64,000 nucleotides of DNA from an uncultured Pelagibacteraceae bacterium (GCA_902578175.1 CACHBY010000001.1:1-64000), one strand, 5' to 3'. Shown: positions 55,994 through 64,000, counted from the first letter of the stretch. The notes: generated by a model not told the origin, from the letters alone. Numbers and translations: made by a program.

Positions 55994-56266
55994 ATGCTTA
56001 ACACATTAGAAAATTTAATCAAACTTGCAAGAGAGAGAAAAACTAATCCAGTTGAAGGTTCTTATACAAATAAATTACTTACAGACAAATCTTTTAGTAA
56101 AGCAAAGGTCTTAGAAGAGGTTGATGAATTAATTGAAGCTATAGAGGAAAATACAAACAAAATACACGAAGCTGCCGATGTATTTTACCATTTATTAATG
56201 TATTTAGAAGCTAATGATGTGAAAATTGAGGAAGTAATGGAAGAATTAGAAAAAAGGAAAAAATGA
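55994..56266 (+). CDS. hisE: Phosphoribosyl-ATP pyrophosphatase
   Basis: A small all-helical MazG-fold enzyme of 90 residues, second step of histidine synthesis. The EEVDELIEAI and EAADVFYHLLMYLE metal-binding segments are clear. Separate from HisI, as in alphaproteobacteria. Overlaps the HIT gene by four bases. Confidence 0.95.
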   Translation: MLNTLENLIKLARERKTNPVEGSYTNKLLTDKSFSKAKVLEEVDELIEAIEENTNKIHEAADVFYHLLMYLEANDVKIEEVMEELEKRKK

Positions 56267-56628
56267 GCTACGATGACAATAATATTTTTGCTAAAATTTT
56301 ACGTGGAGAGATACCTTGTAATAAAATTTATGAAGATGATTATGTTTTGTCATTTCATGATATCAACCCACAAAAGAAAGTTCATGCTTTAGTAATTCCT
56401 AAAGGAAAATATATAGATCTTGATGATTTTAGTATGAACGCATCATCAGAAGAAATGGTGGGTCTTTTGAAAGGTATTAATATAGTCGCAAAAAAGCTAG
56501 GTATTTCAACAGAAGTAGGCCAAGGTTATAGGGCATTAGCTAATATTAGTGAACATGGTGGTCAAGAGGTCCCTCATTTGCATTTTCATTTATTTGGTGG
56601 TGAACGTGTTGGAAAAATGGTCGAGTGA
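56263..56628 (+). CDS. Histidine triad (HIT/HINT) nucleotide-binding protein
   Basis: A 121-residue HINT-type protein; the triad is HLHFHLFGG near the C terminus, with IFAKILRGEIPCNKIYEDD at the start. HINT proteins hydrolyse purine nucleotide phosphoramidates. It follows hisE, as in many alphaproteobacteria, and shares four bases with the acetyltransferase gene. Confidence 0.95.
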   Translation: MSYDDNNIFAKILRGEIPCNKIYEDDYVLSFHDINPQKKVHALVIPKGKYIDLDDFSMNASSEEMVGLLKGINIVAKKLGISTEVGQGYRALANISEHGGQEVPHLHFHLFGGERVGKMVE

Positions 56629-57128
56629 CAGAAGAAGTTAAAAGAAATTATCTAGAAATAAACTCACTTCATGATTTAAAAGAAGGCAAAAAACCTTCAG
56701 AAGATTATAAAGTTAATTTAATTGAACCGACTGATTTTCAGCTAAATAAATTTTTTTATAAAAATATTGGCAAAAAACATAAGTGGATTGATAGATTGAT
56801 ATGGAACGAAGAGCAGTGGATCAAATATGTATCCAATAAAAACGTTAAAACATTTGTATTAATGAATAAAAAAGATTTGGTAGGTTTTTTTGAATTAATT
56901 ATTCATTCCGAAAAGAAAGAAGTAGAAATAGCATATTTTGGAATATTAGAAGAATTTCAAAATAAAAAATTAGGATCATTTTTGTTATCAGATGCCATTA
57001 AAAAATCATTCCAAGAAAATATAGATAGAGTTTGGCTTCATACATGTTCTTTGGATCACAAAAATGCACTTTATAATTATTTAGCTAGAGGTATGAAAAT
57101 ATTTAAATCAGAAATTGTCAAAATTTAA
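56625..57128 (+). CDS. GNAT family N-acetyltransferase
   Basis: A 167-residue acetyltransferase with the GNAT fold: VGFFELIIHSEKKEVEIAYFGI, then EEFQNKKLGSFLLSDAI, which is the acetyl-CoA loop (family QxxGxG/A, here QNKKLG), then WLHTCSLDHKNAL. Starts with GTG overlapping the HIT stop (GTGA). The substrate is unknown. Its end overlaps lolA by four bases. Confidence 0.88.
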   Translation: MTEEVKRNYLEINSLHDLKEGKKPSEDYKVNLIEPTDFQLNKFFYKNIGKKHKWIDRLIWNEEQWIKYVSNKNVKTFVLMNKKDLVGFFELIIHSEKKEVEIAYFGILEEFQNKKLGSFLLSDAIKKSFQENIDRVWLHTCSLDHKNALYNYLARGMKIFKSEIVKI

Positions 57129-57670
57129 TTTTGAAGGGGAACTTTAAATATTTTTTCGTTAACTACTTGATTTGATTTAACTGAATAAAGTAGTGTTACA
57201 GCAGTATTTTGATAAATATCTTTAGTTTGCCAGCCAATTAAATTGAAATCATTTATATCAAAAAAAATCTCTATAGATTGATTATCTTCTTTTATTGTAA
57301 ATTTTATTAGAGAATTATTAATATTTTCTTCTTTCAATTCTGAAATTTTTTTTAACAAGAAATTTTTATCTAAAATAAAATTCAAAGGTGTTTTATCTAA
57401 TGGGTACCTATAATAGCTTGAAGTAGATTTAATAACTAAAGATTTCCCATTTGAAACTATAACTTTATTTTTTTTATCATACGCGCAAAACATTTTTTTT
57501 GGATATTGAATTGTACAGTTTCCAAACTCAATTTTCCCATTTATATTTTGCTCAAAATCAAAATTTAAATTTAAAGTATCTTTTAATTTATTAATTATTT
57601 GATCTTTATTATTTGCATTTACTTGGTTAGATAAACTAATAAGAAAAACTAAAAATAGAACTCTCAACAT
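57125..57670 (-). CDS. lolA: Outer-membrane lipoprotein carrier protein LolA
   Basis: A 181-residue periplasmic carrier that ferries lipoproteins to the outer membrane. The signal peptide ends near QVNA (residue 19); there is no lipobox. The body shows the alternating strands of LolA with FDFEQNINGKIEFGNCTIQYPKKMFC, where two cysteines could form a disulfide. Directly downstream of ftsK (one shared base), a typical alphaproteobacterial pair; xthA, often next, is not here. Confidence 0.88.
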   Translation of the reverse strand: MLRVLFLVFLISLSNQVNANNKDQIINKLKDTLNLNFDFEQNINGKIEFGNCTIQYPKKMFCAYDKKNKVIVSNGKSLVIKSTSSYYRYPLDKTPLNFILDKNFLLKKISELKEENINNSLIKFTIKEDNQSIEIFFDINDFNLIGWQTKDIYQNTAVTLLYSVKSNQVVNEKIFKVPLQN

Positions 57671-59754
57671 TAAAGAACGTCTCTTTTACCTACATGATTT
57701 GCTTTACTAACAACTCCATTAGCTTCCATCATGTCAATTATTCTTGCAGCCCTGTTGTAACCAATTTGAAGTTTTCTTTGTAAAAATGAGGTAGAAGCTT
57801 TTCCTTCAGATCTAATTATTTCAACGGCTTGTTGATATAATTCATCCTTTTCTCCTTGTTCTGTATTTGATCCTAACTCTTTCTCGTCTGCAAAATTCAA
57901 GATTTCATCAATATAGTCTGGTTCTGCTTGTGATCTTAAAAAATTGTTTATCTTCTCTATTTCATTATCTGAAACAAATGGAGCATGAATTCTTACTATT
58001 CGGTTAGCAGATGACATATAAAGCATATCTCCCTTTCCTAATAACTGTTCTGCTCCTTGTTCACCTAGTATTGTCCTACTATCTATTTTTGAAGTTACTT
58101 GAAAAGATATTCTTGTTGGAAAATTAGCTTTGATTGTACCTGTTATTACGTCAACACTAGGTCTTTGCGTAGCCATAATAATATGAATCCCAGCAGCTCT
58201 AGCCATTTGAGATAATTTTTGAATATAGTTCTCTATCTCTTTACCTGCTACTAACATTAAATCCGACATTTCATCTACCACCACCACTATGTAGGGCATA
58301 GGAAGTTTATGCTTGGCGTTGTAACCATCAATATTTCTAACCCCTTCTTTTGTCATCAGCCTGTATCTACTCTCCATTTCTTTTACTACCCAACCAAGAA
58401 CTGATGCAGCTTTTTTAGCTTCAGTTATTACAGGGCAAAGTAAGTGAGGTATGCCTTCATATGTTGATAGCTCAAGCATTTTAGGATCAATTAATATAAA
58501 CTTACATCTTTCAGGTGTGTGACGGTAAAGAAGTGATAAAATAATTGTATTAATACAAACAGATTTTCCTGAACCCGTAGTACCAGCAATTAGTAAATGA
58601 GGCATAGAAGATAGATCTCCAACAATAGGTTTTCCAGAAATATTTTTACCAAGAGCTATTGGTAATTTTATTTCCTTCTTTTTAAAATCAGCATTATTTA
58701 GAATTTCACTGAGATAAACGTTTTCTCTTGAATTGTTTGGTAATTCAATTCCTACTGTATTGCTACCTGGTATAGTTGAGATTCTAGCAGATTCAGAACT
58801 GGTATTTCTAGCAATATCATCTGATAAATTTATAATTTTAGAAACTTTTACTCCAGCAGCTGGTTCAAATTCATTGAGTGTTACAACTGGACCATGACTT
58901 ACTTTCTGAATTTCTCCTTTAACTCCAAAGTCCATTAGAATTTTTTCTAAAAATTTAGGGTCATTTGTTTCATTTTTGTTTGAGTTTTCTCTTTCTTTCT
59001 TAGTTGGAACTTTTAGCAATTCTATTTTAGGTAATAGAAACTTATTTTTAGCATTTGATTTATTCTCTGCTTTAATAAATGGCAAGTCTTCTTGTATTAA
59101 GTTTTTGATTTCCTCTTGAGGAATATATTCACTTATAAGTTCACTTTTATCTGTATATGATTTATTTTTTCTTTTAGAAAAAAAATTAATAATTTTTATT
59201 GATGAATTATAAAATTTAATAGGGTGAAAATTTATACTTAATAAAAATAAAGTAATTATCAGTATAATTAAAACATAATAGATTAATGTTTCATTTATAA
59301 GGATTATTGAGTTTAAAAAAGTTTGTCCAAAATAGTCTCCAACAAAACCTCCATTTCCATTTATGTAAAGTGTAAAAGCATCAGAATAAAAATGGTTTAA
59401 AAATAAAGTTCCAATTATAGTATATAATATTGCTATAAAAGTATTCTCAATTACTAAAAAAAACTCTTTTAATCGAAATATATTGATTCCAGTAATCATG
59501 TATGTGAAAGAAATTAGAAAAGCAATGAATCCAAAGGATTGAAAAAACAGATCAGAAATAAAACTTCCTTGAAAACCTAATAAATTATTAATTTCAGTAT
59601 CTTTAGGAAAAATAAAATTAGGGTCCTCAGGTGAATATGAAAAAAGTGCAATAAACAAGAGAATACCAGCAGAGAAAATTATGACCCCAAATATCTCTGC
59701 TAATCGCTTTAAAGTAAAATTAAGTAATAAATTAGCTATTTTTTTAATGTCCAT
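57670..59754 (-). CDS. ftsK: DNA translocase FtsK
   Basis: A 694-residue septal DNA pump, shorter than E. coli FtsK because the linker is brief. Four N-terminal membrane helices (about 20-180) precede a short linker, the RecA-like motor with Walker A GTTGSGKSV and Walker B IVVVVDEMSDLM, and the C-terminal gamma winged helix (about 630-694, ending HVGKRDVL) that reads KOPS orientation sequences. It clears the terminus during division. Confidence 0.96.
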   Translation of the reverse strand: MDIKKIANLLLNFTLKRLAEIFGVIIFSAGILLFIALFSYSPEDPNFIFPKDTEINNLLGFQGSFISDLFFQSFGFIAFLISFTYMITGINIFRLKEFFLVIENTFIAILYTIIGTLFLNHFYSDAFTLYINGNGGFVGDYFGQTFLNSIILINETLIYYVLIILIITLFLLSINFHPIKFYNSSIKIINFFSKRKNKSYTDKSELISEYIPQEEIKNLIQEDLPFIKAENKSNAKNKFLLPKIELLKVPTKKERENSNKNETNDPKFLEKILMDFGVKGEIQKVSHGPVVTLNEFEPAAGVKVSKIINLSDDIARNTSSESARISTIPGSNTVGIELPNNSRENVYLSEILNNADFKKKEIKLPIALGKNISGKPIVGDLSSMPHLLIAGTTGSGKSVCINTIILSLLYRHTPERCKFILIDPKMLELSTYEGIPHLLCPVITEAKKAASVLGWVVKEMESRYRLMTKEGVRNIDGYNAKHKLPMPYIVVVVDEMSDLMLVAGKEIENYIQKLSQMARAAGIHIIMATQRPSVDVITGTIKANFPTRISFQVTSKIDSRTILGEQGAEQLLGKGDMLYMSSANRIVRIHAPFVSDNEIEKINNFLRSQAEPDYIDEILNFADEKELGSNTEQGEKDELYQQAVEIIRSEGKASTSFLQRKLQIGYNRAARIIDMMEANGVVSKANHVGKRDVL

Positions 59755-59816
59755 TTATACAAATCAATTATACCACTTTGTATCATCTAATTTTTGTTGT
59801 TAAAATTAAAAATAAT

Positions 59817-60893
59817 ATGAGGATATGTATAATAGGAAGTGGACTTACTAGTTTAGCTTTAGCAAAAGCTTTAGTTAATCAGCATATACATGTAGATATT
59901 TTTAAAGATAAAAAAAAACAATCAATAGATCAATCTAGAACTATAGGTATTACAAAAAGTAATGTTGAATATTTTAATAATAATATAGTTAATATTGATA
60001 AAATAATCTGGCAATTAAATAAAATACAAATTCTCTCTGATAAACTAAATAAAGAAAAATTATTGGAGTTTCAAAATTATAATCAAGAACTTTTTTCAAT
60101 GGTTAGAAGTTTTGATCTTTATAATATTTTAGAAAAAAGTCTCAAAAAAAATAAATTTTTTAAAATACAAAATCAAATAAATTTAGAAAACATTCAGAAC
60201 AAATATAATCTTTTAATTAATTTAAATTTTTCAAATTTAATTACAAAAAAATTTTTTAGTAAAAAAATTATTAAAAAGTATAAAAGCTTAGCTTATACTT
60301 TAATACTAGAACATGAAAAAATTGATAATAAAATTGCTAGACAAATATTTACAAATATTGGACCTCTAGCATTTCTACCTATTTCTGATAAAGAAACCTC
60401 TATTGTTTATTCTATAAAAAATACTGCTAAAATTAAAAAAGAAAATTTAATAGAACTTATTAACTTACACAATCCAGCCTATAAAATAAAAAAAATTAAA
60501 GAAATTTCTTCATTTGAATTATTGTCTGCAAATTTAAGAAATTATTATCATAAAAATATCCTAGCTTTTGGTGAATTAACTCACAGAATACATCCTTTAG
60601 CCGGACAAGGTTTTAACATGACTATTAGAGATATAAAAATATTATTAGAGATAATTCAAAATAAAATAGATCTTGGATTACCAATAAATAGTTCTGTCAA
60701 TCAAGAATTTCAAAAAAGTACAAAACATAGAAATTTTATTTTTTCAAACGGTATTGATTTTATTTATGAATTTTTTAACTTTGAAAGTAAGACTAAGAAT
60801 AATTTTCTTTTAAATTCTGTAAAATATATAGGAAGCAAAAATTCTATAAATAATATGCTAAAAAAAATAGCAGATACTGGTTTGAATTATTGA
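59817..60893 (+). CDS. UbiH-like FAD-dependent monooxygenase
   Basis: A 358-residue flavoprotein of the ubiquinone hydroxylase family. Start at ATG 59817 (MRICIIGSGL); an earlier in-frame start adds thirteen residues. The FAD loop reads GSGLTS, with the third glycine of GxGxxG replaced by serine. The C-terminal FAD motif GELTHRIHPLAGQGFNMTIRD is the family's G-D-AAH..P..GQG(L/F)N segment. The middle is AT-rich and divergent. Divergent from ftsK, as ubiH genes are in several alphaproteobacteria; a ring hydroxylation step in ubiquinone synthesis is likely. Confidence 0.83.
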   Translation: MRICIIGSGLTSLALAKALVNQHIHVDIFKDKKKQSIDQSRTIGITKSNVEYFNNNIVNIDKIIWQLNKIQILSDKLNKEKLLEFQNYNQELFSMVRSFDLYNILEKSLKKNKFFKIQNQINLENIQNKYNLLINLNFSNLITKKFFSKKIIKKYKSLAYTLILEHEKIDNKIARQIFTNIGPLAFLPISDKETSIVYSIKNTAKIKKENLIELINLHNPAYKIKKIKEISSFELLSANLRNYYHKNILAFGELTHRIHPLAGQGFNMTIRDIKILLEIIQNKIDLGLPINSSVNQEFQKSTKHRNFIFSNGIDFIYEFFNFESKTKNNFLLNSVKYIGSKNSINNMLKKIADTGLNY

Positions 60894-61538
60894 TTATTGA
60901 ATAGTGTTATTTTCATAGATATCGTGAGTATATGTTCTTAATATCTCAGCAATTTTGTTTTTTCTAATATCTAAATTTTGAGCCTCTAACAAAACTTGTT
61001 TTTCTTCTAAAGAAAAAGGTGACGCCATAGCTAGAGCATTTATTGTTTCATCTAAACTTTGTTTTTCTAGGGCTTTCCAGTTAATTATAAAACCTTTTTT
61101 TTCAAATAAAGACTTTAAATCTTTAAAGATTAATTCCAAATCTGAAAATTTGAGATCTTCTTTTTTGTTTTCTAAATCTTGAATATAATCATCATAGTTT
61201 ACTTGCAAAATTCTGTACTTAGTTACAGTTTCTAATTCTTTAATAGATTTAAATCTTGTAACACCCTTCAATTCGATTAAATATCTTCCATCTTCTGTTT
61301 CTTTAAAACTTGTTATTTTACCAATACAACCCACTTCATGAAGTTCAGGTTGAACTTTTTGATAACTGGACGATTTAGGTTGTATCATTCCTATTATTTT
61401 GTTTGCTTTCATACTATCGTTAACCATGTCGATATAACGCGGTTCAAAAATATTTAATGGAACTGTAGTCTTGGGAAAAATAATAAAATTACTTAACGGA
61501 AATACTGGAATATTACTTGGTAAGTCTTCTTTTTTCAT
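60894..61538 (-). CDS. LON substrate-binding-domain protein
   Basis: A 214-residue protein made of the N-terminal domain of Lon protease only: IPVFPLSNFIIFPKTTVPLNIFEPRYIDMV at the start and IGMIQP, VGCIGKI, GRYLIELKGVTRF strands; helices fill the C-terminal third. There is no ATPase or protease domain. Role unknown, perhaps substrate or adaptor binding. Its stop is directly after that of the UbiH-like gene on the other strand. Confidence 0.92.
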   Translation of the reverse strand: MKKEDLPSNIPVFPLSNFIIFPKTTVPLNIFEPRYIDMVNDSMKANKIIGMIQPKSSSYQKVQPELHEVGCIGKITSFKETEDGRYLIELKGVTRFKSIKELETVTKYRILQVNYDDYIQDLENKKEDLKFSDLELIFKDLKSLFEKKGFIINWKALEKQSLDETINALAMASPFSLEEKQVLLEAQNLDIRKNKIAEILRTYTHDIYENNTIQ

Positions 61539-61580
61539 AATTAAATTAAATATAACACATAAAATTTAAATTAGTATTGA

Positions 61581-61609
61581 TTGAATTAAAAAAAGTGTTT
61601 AGTTATAAT
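61581..61609 (+). promoter_or_regulatory. Sigma-70-type promoter of tRNA-Gly
   Basis: TTGAAT (61581-61586) and TATAAT (61604-61609) are separated by 17 bp. Transcription would begin a few bases before the tRNA 5' end at 61619 and run on into the TPR gene. Confidence 0.75.
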
Positions 61610-61618
61610 ATTTCTTAT

Positions 61619-61693
61619 GCGGGCATAGCTCAGTGGTAGAGCGTCTCGTTGCCAACGAGAAGGTCGAGGGTTCGACCCCCTTTGCCCGCTCCA
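61619..61693 (+). tRNA. tRNA-Gly (GCC)
   Basis: A complete 75-base cloverleaf: acceptor arms GCGGGCA / TGCCCGC, D arm GCTC..GAGC, anticodon stem CTCG/CGAG around loop TTGCCAA (anticodon GCC at 61651-61653), T arm with GGTTCGACCCC, discriminator T and an encoded CCA (61691-61693). Only three bases separate the CCA from the start codon of the next gene. Confidence 0.97.
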
Positions 61694-61696
61694 AAA

Positions 61697-63004
61697 ATGA
61701 CAAAAAAAATTACTCTAAATATTAAACAGGTTTTTGATTTAGCTTTAAAAAATCAAAATGAAAAAAATTTTAATGAAGCAAAAAAACTTTATAAAAAATT
61801 AATTGGAATTGAACCAAGATTAATAGAAGCCCAATATAATTTAGGTGTAATTTATGAAGAGACTCAAAATTATAATGAGGCAATTAAGTATTATAAAAAA
61901 ACAATATATTTAAATCCATCGTTTATATATTCTTATAACAACTTAGGATTAATTTATAATAAATTGGGTAAATATAAAGATTCCATAGAGTATTTAACAA
62001 AACTTAAAAAATTAAATCCTCAATATATTAATGCTTATAATAATCTTGGAATAGCTCATATTTCTCTAGGTCAATACAAAGAGGCAATAGAAAACTTTAT
62101 TTTTGCACTAAATATTGATGAAAAAAATTCAAATTCACTTTACAATCTAATTCAGGCGTTAAGATTTTGTATACCAAAAATTAAAAATCCAATTATAGAA
62201 ATAAGTAAAGATCTTAAAAAATTATATAAAAATATTAATTTCGAAGAATTACTGATTAACAATAAGGATTTATCAAGTTATTTAAATTCTGCTTATACTT
62301 ATAAAAATAAGATTAAAAATTTAAATTTTACAAATTTTTTTGAAACACAAGTTTACAGACAGAACACTACTGATTTAAATTGTAATAGACATCATGATAT
62401 ATTTAACAAAAGAAAAATTATTCCAAAATTTTGCTTCGGATGCTTTAAAGTTCAAATTGAACCAATTAATGTTTTAAATTTAATTAAATTATATTTAATT
62501 TTTGACAATTTTAAATTTCCTCAAAACAATATAAGAAAATGTTTAATTGAGCTAAGACCTGATGTTAAAGGTCTTTACAAGGGAATAATTTATTGCTCAA
62601 GTATACATGAAGCTGAAAAAGTTCTAAAAGATCTTTCTCCACTGCTTAATAAATATTTAAAATATAAATCTGTAATTAGAAGAGGATGTTCTGAATTTTA
62701 TAGTGTGTTTCCTAAGTTTAAAACAGCTAAAAATGAGGATAATTTAATGAAATATAATGATGAGTGGAAAAAAATTGAACTTTATGAAGATGAAAATAAA
62801 CATTATAAAAAACCAGCTTTATTAAGTTCATTAGAAGGTGTTTCCATATCAGACTTAATGATAATTGATAAATGGCTATATTATGCGAGCATAATTGGAG
62901 ATAAATCTTTTAAGGATTTAAAATTAGAAATTACTGAGTCAAAATATATTGATTATAAAATGACAAATCAAAAATTATCTCGTATAAACCAGTTTCAAGA
63001 GTAA
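61697..63004 (+). CDS. TPR protein with an unrecognised Cys/His-containing C-terminal domain
   Basis: A 435-residue protein. Residues 10-150 are four tetratricopeptide repeats (AxYNLGVIYEE, YNNLGLIYNKLGKYKDSIEYL, YNNLGIAHISLGQYKEAIENF). From about 215 an unfamiliar domain follows with C229-x2-HH and a second cluster FCFGC (Cys246, Cys249), then IRKCLIELRPDVKGLYKGIIY and IRRGCSEFY. The start must be ATG 61697 because the first TPR begins at once; an open frame continues upstream but runs into the tRNA. No function can be assigned. It has no Shine-Dalgarno of its own. Confidence 0.85.
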   Translation: MTKKITLNIKQVFDLALKNQNEKNFNEAKKLYKKLIGIEPRLIEAQYNLGVIYEETQNYNEAIKYYKKTIYLNPSFIYSYNNLGLIYNKLGKYKDSIEYLTKLKKLNPQYINAYNNLGIAHISLGQYKEAIENFIFALNIDEKNSNSLYNLIQALRFCIPKIKNPIIEISKDLKKLYKNINFEELLINNKDLSSYLNSAYTYKNKIKNLNFTNFFETQVYRQNTTDLNCNRHHDIFNKRKIIPKFCFGCFKVQIEPINVLNLIKLYLIFDNFKFPQNNIRKCLIELRPDVKGLYKGIIYCSSIHEAEKVLKDLSPLLNKYLKYKSVIRRGCSEFYSVFPKFKTAKNEDNLMKYNDEWKKIELYEDENKHYKKPALLSSLEGVSISDLMIIDKWLYYASIIGDKSFKDLKLEITESKYIDYKMTNQKLSRINQFQE

Positions 63005-63010
63005 ATATTT

Positions 63011-63355
63011 ATGACTGACCTTTATAATAAAAAATGTTTGCCATGCGAAGGTGGTGTAATTCCTTTTGATATATCTGAAATTCATAAATATCAAAAGAAA
63101 GTTGATGGTTGGGATATTACAGAAGATAGAAATAAAATATTCTTTTTGTATAAAAAATTCAAATTTAAAAATTTTATAAAAAGTCAAGATTTTGTTAATG
63201 AGGTTGGTAAAATTTCTGAAGAAGAGGGACATCATCCAGATATAAGTTTTGGTTGGGGTTATGCAGAAATTAAAATTACGACCCATGCTATTAAAGGTCT
63301 TTCAGAAAATGATTTTATATTAGCTGCTAAGATAGATAAAGCTACTAATGTCTAA
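63011..63355 (+). CDS. phhB: Pterin-4a-carbinolamine dehydratase
   Basis: A 114-residue PCD/DCoH-type protein. The catalytic EEGHHPDISFGWGYAEIKITTHAIKGLSENDF segment with its histidines (HHP and TTH) is clear. It dehydrates 4a-hydroxy-tetrahydrobiopterin, although in bacteria without phenylalanine hydroxylase it may serve another pterin-dependent step (no hydroxylase gene in this window). Six bases after the TPR gene; overlaps the purH end by eleven bases. Confidence 0.93.
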   Translation: MTDLYNKKCLPCEGGVIPFDISEIHKYQKKVDGWDITEDRNKIFFLYKKFKFKNFIKSQDFVNEVGKISEEEGHHPDISFGWGYAEIKITTHAIKGLSENDFILAAKIDKATNV

Positions 63356-64000
63356 AATGTCTTGTCTTAGAAAAGACTAGAATAGTATCCGTATCGTTCG
63401 CAAATTTAATAATTTCTTTGTCTCTAACAGATCCAGAGGGTTGAATTACAGCTTGAACGCCTGATTGAACTAATTTTTCAATCCCATCTACAAATGGAAA
63501 GAAAGCGTCTGATGCTGCAACTAAATTATTTCCAAATAAATTAAATTTTCTCATTTTATTAATTGCTATTTCACAGCTATCCAATCTACTTGGTTGACCT
63601 GATCCAATACCAACAATCGCATCATCTTTTGCAAGAACAATTGCATTTGATTTTACATATCTACAAACATTGAATGCAAAAATTAGATTTTTTAACTGCT
63701 TAGAATTTGGTTTTCTTTTAGACACAACTTTAAAATCTTTATTTTTAAATATTTTTAAATCCTCAGATTGGACCAAAACTGCTTCATTTGAGGAAGTGAA
63801 TTTTATAATTTCACTAAGTGAATAATTTGTTGCATCAATTACACGTAAATCTTTTTTATTTTCAAATATTTTTAGGGCATTATTATCAAAACCATTAGCT
63901 ATTATTACTTCTAAAAAAAGTTTATTTAGCTCTACTGCAAGATTTTTCTTTATTTTAAAGTTACAAGAAACAATTCCTCCAAAAGCACTTACGGGATCAC
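63345..64000 (-). CDS. purH: Bifunctional AICAR transformylase/IMP cyclohydrolase (3' part)
   Basis: The last 218 codons of PurH; the rest lies beyond the right edge. The frame is open to the window edge and begins DPVSAFGGIVSCNF, then KKDLRVID, GIGSGQPSRLDS, AASDAFFPF and the C-terminal RHFRH, all from the AICAR formyltransferase domain. It makes the last two steps of IMP synthesis and also recycles AICAR released by HisF/HisH. A TTG at 63776 is internal, not a start. Confidence 0.96.
   Translation of the reverse strand, partial: DPVSAFGGIVSCNFKIKKNLAVELNKLFLEVIIANGFDNNALKIFENKKDLRVIDATNYSLSEIIKFTSSNEAVLVQSEDLKIFKNKDFKVVSKRKPNSKQLKNLIFAFNVCRYVKSNAIVLAKDDAIVGIGSGQPSRLDSCEIAINKMRKFNLFGNNLVAASDAFFPFVDGIEKLVQSGVQAVIQPSGSVRDKEIIKFANDTDTILVFSKTRHFRH

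Noticed and set aside
61649..61696. Extension of the TPR protein upstream into the tRNA
   Set aside because: The extra codons are the T arm and acceptor of tRNA-Gly; the predicted residues are an artefact of reading structural RNA.
63774..63776. TTG as the start of a short purH-like gene
   Set aside because: The frame continues upstream with clear PurH sequence (DPVSAFGGI) to the window edge, so the TTG is an internal leucine codon.
1..64000. CRISPR arrays, insertion sequences, prophage, toxin-antitoxin or restriction systems
   Set aside because: No direct-repeat array, transposase, integrase, phage structural gene or defence-gene signature was seen in any frame.

Overview
The window is a compact, strongly AT-rich chromosomal segment from an alphaproteobacterium of the SAR11 / Candidatus Pelagibacter type. 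Support comes from alphaproteobacterial gene orders (kdsB-pheA-cycM; gcrA beside argD-argF; murJ-trpS-nfuA-tsaB-fur-miaB; leuS-lptE-holA / parB-parA-rsmG-mnmG-mnmE-rho; hemE next to ppsR, maf-aroE-coaE-dnaQ; hslVU; hisBHAFE), short proteins, almost no spacer DNA and many overlapping gene ends. No insertion sequence, prophage, CRISPR array or rRNA operon was seen. No gene-free stretch exceeds 300 bases; the longest (about 267 bp) is the hemE-ppsR gap.

Layout. 1-2.1 kb: the 5' part of dnaX preceded by the SRP RNA gene, then pheA and kdsB. 2.2-5.5 kb: membrane-anchored cytochrome c, argD-argF, and the cell-cycle regulator gcrA. 5.5-13.7 kb: a complex I-associated SDR protein, miaB, fur, a very short tsaB, a polysaccharide deacetylase/Bax-like glucosaminidase pair, nfuA, trpS, murJ. 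13.9-19.4 kb: maeB, a DolP-like BON lipoprotein, rsmI, an LpoA-like periplasmic protein, rdgB. 19.4-25.7 kb: grpE, dnaK (with a heat-shock-type promoter), dnaJ, an unlisted 55-residue membrane protein, dapB, nth, a PfkB-family kinase. 25.7-28.1 kb: a 39-residue ArfA-like ribosome-rescue protein, a degenerate response regulator, an L,D-transpeptidase, yggS and a ThiE-like gene, two pairs of which have overlapping divergent start codons. 28.1-33.9 kb: terminator, major porin, DUF3576 lipoprotein, leuS, lptE, holA. 33.9-45.7 kb: parB, parA, rsmG (with a perfect parS inside it), mnmG, mnmE, two sulfotransferase genes, rho, hemJ, hemH, hemE. 45.7-46.0 kb: probable replication origin. 46.0-57.1 kb: ppsR, maf, aroE, coaE, dnaQ, secB, fxsA, timA, smr, hslUV, hisBHAFE, HIT, GNAT. 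57.1-64 kb: lolA, ftsK, a UbiH-like monooxygenase, a LON-domain protein, tRNA-Gly, a TPR protein of unknown function, phhB and the 3' part of purH.

How it fits together. Around the probable origin at about 45.8 kb, genes to the left run mainly leftward and genes to the right mainly rightward, as expected for highly expressed genes on the leading strands of two diverging forks. ParAB with parS lies about 10 kb to the left of the origin. Heat-shock and protein quality control (grpE-dnaK-dnaJ, hslVU, ArfA), envelope biogenesis (murJ, lptE, lolA, kdsB, porin, L,D-transpeptidase, DolP- and LpoA-like proteins) and translation-related modification (miaB, tsaB, rsmI, rsmG, mnmE, mnmG) dominate the rest. 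The accessory-looking parts are the two sulfotransferases between mnmE and rho, the deacetylase/Bax pair between nfuA and tsaB, and the TPR gene that starts three bases after tRNA-Gly.
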